Source of the DNA: Flaccisagitta enflata
Taxonomy: Eukaryota; Chaetognatha; Sagittoidea; Aphragmophora
Reading direction: 5' to 3'
Assembly: GCA_965153355.1 (NCBI GenBank)
Contig: OZ231126.1
Location: 104,160,001-104,224,000, forward strand
Length of the DNA stretch: 64,000 nt
A program made the position numbers and the translations under genes. The notes below the pieces were generated by a model. It ran no database searches. It was not told where the DNA came from and was given only the letters and a program-made list of their open reading frames with translations. This document shows positions 62,793 through 64,000 of this stretch, piece by piece. Position 1 is the stretch's first letter, and every line of letters starts with the position of its first letter.

Positions 62793-64000
62793 TTAACCCA
62801 TGACAGGGTCGAAGGAAACCATGTCGCCGAAGAGACCATCACGTGCCAATTCCACGCGTTTTTCCGCTTGGTACTGCTCCTCCTCTTCCTCCTCCCCGTC
62901 TGATTGATGGCGCCAATCCGGAGGCAGGTATTTGTCTTCGCAGTGTTTCTTCACTCTCTCGGCTCTCTTCTCGTAATATTTCCTTTTATTCTCTGCTTCA
63001 ATCTTCACCTCCTCCTTGATGGTTTCGATGCTCTTTCTCTCTTTTGCCTCGTTCCAGTCCTTCTCCATTTTCCAAATATATTTCATGCGTTTCTCGTAAA
63101 CTCCTTCCGGCCCAAGCCGTTTTGCCGCCTGCAAGAATGTTTCGTCTTTCTTGCGATAATTAGTTTTCACCAATGCCAACATACCCATCTCGGACGCTAG
63201 CTCTGCCATTAGGGTCATGTTCTTTTCCAAGTCGGGTTTGTCTATTCCCAACTCTTCTTCCTCTTCGAGTTTCCATGCTGGTCCGAATACACTCCCTCTT
63301 CTCCTCCGAATTTCATCTTCCAGCCTCAGGATATCAATCCTTTGTTTGCCAATTCTTGCTCTTGCCGCTCTCAACTCTTGCTCCAGCCTTTCAGCCTTGC
63401 TGTCTTGCACCTGTCTTGTCTTTGGTCTCACACCTCCCGGGAATTCTTCCTTCCAGTCGACTTTAGGGGCGTCCAAATTTGCCCTTTCTGTTTGTTTACC
63501 TTTGGGAGCGAGGTTTAGCTTCGCCACGGAAGTGAACAACTCGTTCATGTCATTCTTTCCTTCCTCTGCTGCCTCCGCCCCTGTTAGGGTTATCTCTTCC
63601 AGGCTAGGAATGGACTCATCATCGCTCTCCTCGTCTTCCTCCTCGGCCTCTATCATGCAAACGTCAACTTCCCCCATTTCGTCGTTGTCATTTTCATGAC
63701 AGTCGATGACCGAGGTTTGATCGTCATCTTCGCTTTCCCCTGGGCTGAGGATAAGTTGTTCAGCATCCGGTTTATCATGACTGACTTCATGATTGAAAGG
63801 CCTAATGGCAGCCACATTTGGCATGTAGGTGGCATTGACCTTTGCCTCGCCCTCTTCTGAGACTGAGATGACTTTGATGACAGAACCTTGCATTTCCCTT
63901 TTCTTTATCTTCTCCTCCAATTCTCTTATCTCGTCCTCGTCATCAATCCATTTTCCTTCATGACCAGTTGGGACATTGTTTTCACATCTTTCTTCCCAAT
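62793..64000 (-). CDS. Acidic coiled-coil ORF, 5' end beyond the window
   Basis: The frame is open from the right edge to the stop at 62793 (about 400 codons) and is therefore partial at its N-terminus. It contains an acidic block (MIEAEEEDEESDDESIPSLE), VDWKEEFPGGVRPKTRQ, a coiled coil (AERLEQELRAARARIGKQRI), RRRRGSVFGPAWKLEEEEEL, AKRLGPEGVYEKRMKYIWKM and a C-terminus LFGDMVSFDPVMG. No known domain is recognised. Its K/E-rich style matches the other minus-strand ORFs at 52-61 kb, so it may be part of another retroelement gag. A host cytoskeletal-type protein cannot be excluded. Confidence 0.5.
   Translation of the reverse strand, partial: WEERCENNVPTGHEGKWIDDEDEIRELEEKIKKREMQGSVIKVISVSEEGEAKVNATYMPNVAAIRPFNHEVSHDKPDAEQLILSPGESEDDDQTSVIDCHENDNDEMGEVDVCMIEAEEEDEESDDESIPSLEEITLTGAEAAEEGKNDMNELFTSVAKLNLAPKGKQTERANLDAPKVDWKEEFPGGVRPKTRQVQDSKAERLEQELRAARARIGKQRIDILRLEDEIRRRRGSVFGPAWKLEEEEELGIDKPDLEKNMTLMAELASEMGMLALVKTNYRKKDETFLQAAKRLGPEGVYEKRMKYIWKMEKDWNEAKERKSIETIKEEVKIEAENKRKYYEKRAERVKKHCEDKYLPPDWRHQSDGEEEEEEQYQAEKRVELARDGLFGDMVSFDPVMG

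Overview
The window looks like a stretch of an invertebrate animal (metazoan) nuclear genome. The reasons are split genes, no operons or ribosome-binding sites, AT-rich spacers, very many long microsatellites, and almost every recognisable coding segment belonging to a eukaryotic transposable element: BEL/Pao and Ty3/gypsy LTR retrotransposons, Jockey/CR1-type LINEs, a Penelope-like element, and many non-autonomous DNA elements. Scattered AGGTT-rich tracts are of the kind common in arthropods, but I cannot name the species. No tRNA, rRNA or CRISPR was found. No gene can be called single-copy host sequence with confidence.

Layout. 0-8.7 kb: repeats, several TA-flanked MITEs and a LINE tail (5.9-6.4 kb). 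8.8-14.7 kb (minus strand): a decayed Penelope-like element with its GIY-YIG endonuclease at the N-terminus (Naiad-like architecture). It is split in two by about 3.2 kb that carries pieces of another intron-bearing gene. Two heat-shock-element clusters lie just upstream of it. 15.7-20.9 kb (plus): leader and gag of a BEL/Pao element, itself interrupted by two nested insertions. 21-29 kb: microsatellites and repeats. 29.7-30.8 kb (plus): an open frame fusing a LINE ORF1-like N-terminus to the C-terminal tail of a LINE ORF2. 32.9-34.1 kb: palindromic GGGCAGCGGCCCC-ended elements. 35.0-39.7 kb (minus): a second, homologous BEL/Pao gag and protease, with a minisatellite in its leader. 40.7-43.4 kb (plus): an acidic ORF followed by a 5'-truncated LINE. 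44-51 kb: further palindromic elements and a second LINE lineage (47.2-48.0 kb). 52.1-61 kb (minus): a K/E-rich ORF, then a Ty3/gypsy-like element whose gag carries an exceptionally long coiled-coil N-terminus (1,346 codons), a zinc-knuckle segment in a shifted frame, and a pol cut off shortly after the catalytic VDD motif. 62.8 kb to the end: an acidic coiled-coil ORF that runs off the window.

The most distinctive structure is a family of about two dozen short dispersed elements. They have a start rich in ACAAGGCC, a terminal hairpin, and internal (GTCY)n-type tetranucleotide arrays, some with a degenerate 10-bp AATGACTTAA array. The hairpin stem differs between copies with matching changes on both arms (AGTCGC/GCGACT, AGTTGC/GCAACT, AGATGC/GCATCT, AGGTGC/GCACCT). 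In several copies the motif near the 5' end matches the 3' end of the same copy. This resembles the Helentron-associated non-autonomous elements (DINE-1/HINE type, mini-me) of other animals, but no Rep/helicase partner is present here.

The genes do not form a pathway. The window is a record of nested insertions, and several insertions can be dated relative to each other because removing them restores a gag reading frame.
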